From Stercorarius parasiticus (Eukaryota > Chordata > Aves > Charadriiformes > Stercorariidae): a DNA stretch of 64,000 nucleotides. Below are positions 62,391 to 64,000 of the stretch, piece by piece. The position numbers and the translations under genes were made by a program. The notes under the pieces were generated by a model. It had not been told where the DNA came from, searched no databases, and worked only from the letters and a program-made list of their open reading frames with translations. The stretch lies in contig VWZL01001371.1 of NCBI GenBank assembly GCA_013396915.1, positions 113,582-177,581 on the forward strand, written 5' to 3'. The stretch's first letter is position 1. Every line of letters starts with the position of its first letter.

Positions 62391-64000
62391 TAGAGATTGG
62401 GGTAGATATTGGCTATAAAACTGCTGATCTCTGTCCTGAGTCTGATGTAGAGTTTAGTGTTTGCAAAGGTGCTTTGGCATGGCACGTGCAGTAATAACAG
62501 CACCGCTGAAACGAGAAGGCATCGGATCAGGCAGTCGCAAGGAGACGCCATTGCTCCTGCGCTCCCTCTCCTCCAGCGCTCGGGGGACTGGGATTCTTGC
62601 AGTGTCCCCACCTCAGAGCAGTTGTGTTTGTGCAACCTGAGTTTCCGATGGAGCACAGGCTGATTCCGGGCTCGGAGGAGTGTGGTGTACCCGGCTGTGG
62701 GCTCCAGCGAAGGGCAGGTGTGGTGGGATGTTAAACGAAGCTCAAATCTCCATGATATTTCTGTAGGAACAATCAGACGTTTGGTTTTTTGCACCCCAGT
62801 GTAGCGTTCTCTGCCTCTGGACTGGCTGGTATTTCAACACTAGGTGCGGCTTAACAAAGATCAGGTTTTTATCTAAGCAAAATGTCAACAAAACTCATTC
62901 TTTGGAGGCTGCTTTGATGTTTGACTTCTCCAATTTACACCAGGGGCAGAATAAGTTGTTTGGGGAGTTCATTACTATTCATAAGGCATTAGTTCACAGC
63001 AGTTTCAGATCTCGGTTCCTATAAGGTCCTCTGAGTAAGTAAATGGGCTAGTTTGACTTTCAGTCATTTTTCATACACAACACCCCCCTGTGGATAAGTA
63101 AAGGTTGGCCTTAGCTGGGTAATTTTAAGAAGTGCGTTTATATTCATGAGTTATCTGACAGTCGCTATTTCAAAGCCTTAGGATAGTGTTTATGTTTAAA
63201 AAAAGAGAGAACAGACTGGAGCTGTGCTCAGATTCTTGGCCTCGGTGTTCTTGTAAGTCGTTGTTCTATGCAATGCATCTTTAAGATGGTTTGTACCGAG
63301 ATGTTATTTGTCAGATTGTTCAGCCTGGCTGGGAACACACTGGAGCTCCCCTCGCCACAGTTTTCTTCTTGTGGAATTGATTGTGGAATGAAAAGATGAA
63401 CTTCTGGGGCACAGCTCTGGTGTGTGCAGTGCAGGATGGCAGGGACTCTTGTAGGCTGGCCCCGAAGAGGAACATCTCTGTTGGACCAAGGATTTTCTCC
63501 CTGAGGACTATGCTGTTCACTGCTTTCTCTGCCGCGGACACGGGTGCGCGGTACCCACCCTTCAGTTGCGTCCTTACAACATGGGCTGCCTTCTGGATAT
63601 TTAGGCATTATCTGGGCGTCTAGGTTGGACCTAACCCTTCTGGAACTCTTATTATGTGACAGCAAATAACAAGGATTTTTTTTAAATAAAGGAGCTGTAA
63701 AATCTATTCTTTCAGCTGCTGTGCTGCAGATTTGTTATACGTGAGGGAAACTGAATTCTGGAGTTGTGAATAAAAGTTATACCCAAGTCCTAGTTTTTTA
63801 ACTGATCACACTCTAGTTCTTGTTTTAAAGAACTTGATTGTTCTTCAAAGCCATCTGCGAAGAGTTCCACGCTGACTGTGTATCAACAAGTAATGTTTGA
63901 AGTGCAAAAGTAGAAAGAACCATAATCCATCGCCAGAGATTTCGCAACTGTAATACACGCACATCTTGAGGCTGAAAGCATTTTATATTGCTATTTTTGA

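Noticed and set aside
63228..63665. 145-codon - strand frame
   Set aside because: No domain or splice context; considered as an upstream KCND3 exon but it does not encode T1 or S1-S5 sequence.

Overview
This window is vertebrate nuclear DNA, almost certainly from a bird. It has intron-split genes with GT-AG junctions, low gene density and several CR1 LINE 3' ends of the type common in bird genomes. I recognise two protein-coding genes in convergent (tail-to-tail) order: DDX20 (Gemin3) on the + strand at about 158-6190, and the 3' part of KCND3 (Kv4.3) on the - strand from 42987 down to the stop codon at 14164. As I recall, the same two genes are adjacent and convergent in mammals. I cannot name the species from this sequence.

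Region 1 (1-6190) is DDX20. Ten complete coding exons and the last few codons of exon 1 are present. They cover the helicase core from motif I (Walker A) to motif VI and the whole C-terminal Gemin3 tail, 708 visible residues. The rest of exon 1 (initiator Met, about 95-100 residues, Q motif) is absent. A single N at 157 sits exactly where the reading frame stops matching, so it probably stands for an unresolved GC-rich gap. The gene ends with a TGA at 5955-5957 and a polyadenylation signal at 6163-6168.

Region 2 (6191-14163) lies between the two stop codons. It has no convincing coding sequence. Part of it must be the KCND3 3' UTR, whose end I cannot fix; several minus-strand AATAAA motifs are candidates. 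A decayed CR1-like copy and low-complexity tracts lie here.

Region 3 (14164-42987) holds six KCND3 coding exons on the - strand. In transcript order they are 42987-42825 (second half of the selectivity filter, S6 helix), 26929-26828, 20345-20253 (dileucine motif), 17564-17508 (the 19-codon alternatively spliced exon of the long isoform), 16543-16296 and 14368-14164 (C-terminal VSAL and stop). All phases join without a break. Introns contain two CR1 copies and several short motif clusters that could be regulatory.

Region 4 (42988-64000) is the start of the large KCND3 intron that follows the first coding exon. That exon (T1 domain, S1-S5, first half of the pore) is not in the window. The stretch holds two more CR1 copies, simple repeats, CpG-richer patches and possible conserved non-coding elements, but no exon I can support.

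The two genes do unrelated jobs: DDX20 acts in the SMN complex in spliceosomal snRNP assembly, and KCND3 forms A-type (Ito) potassium channels in heart and brain. I found no mobile gene cluster, defence system, CRISPR array, tRNA/rRNA gene or other undescribed system. The most notable leads are an assembly gap disguised as one N, a contiguous SMAD-box/SOX-palindrome array at 24044-24091, facing T-box/homeobox motifs at 33924-34041, a MEF2/AP-1 pair at 45897-45915, and a perfect 10-bp hairpin at 62366-62390.
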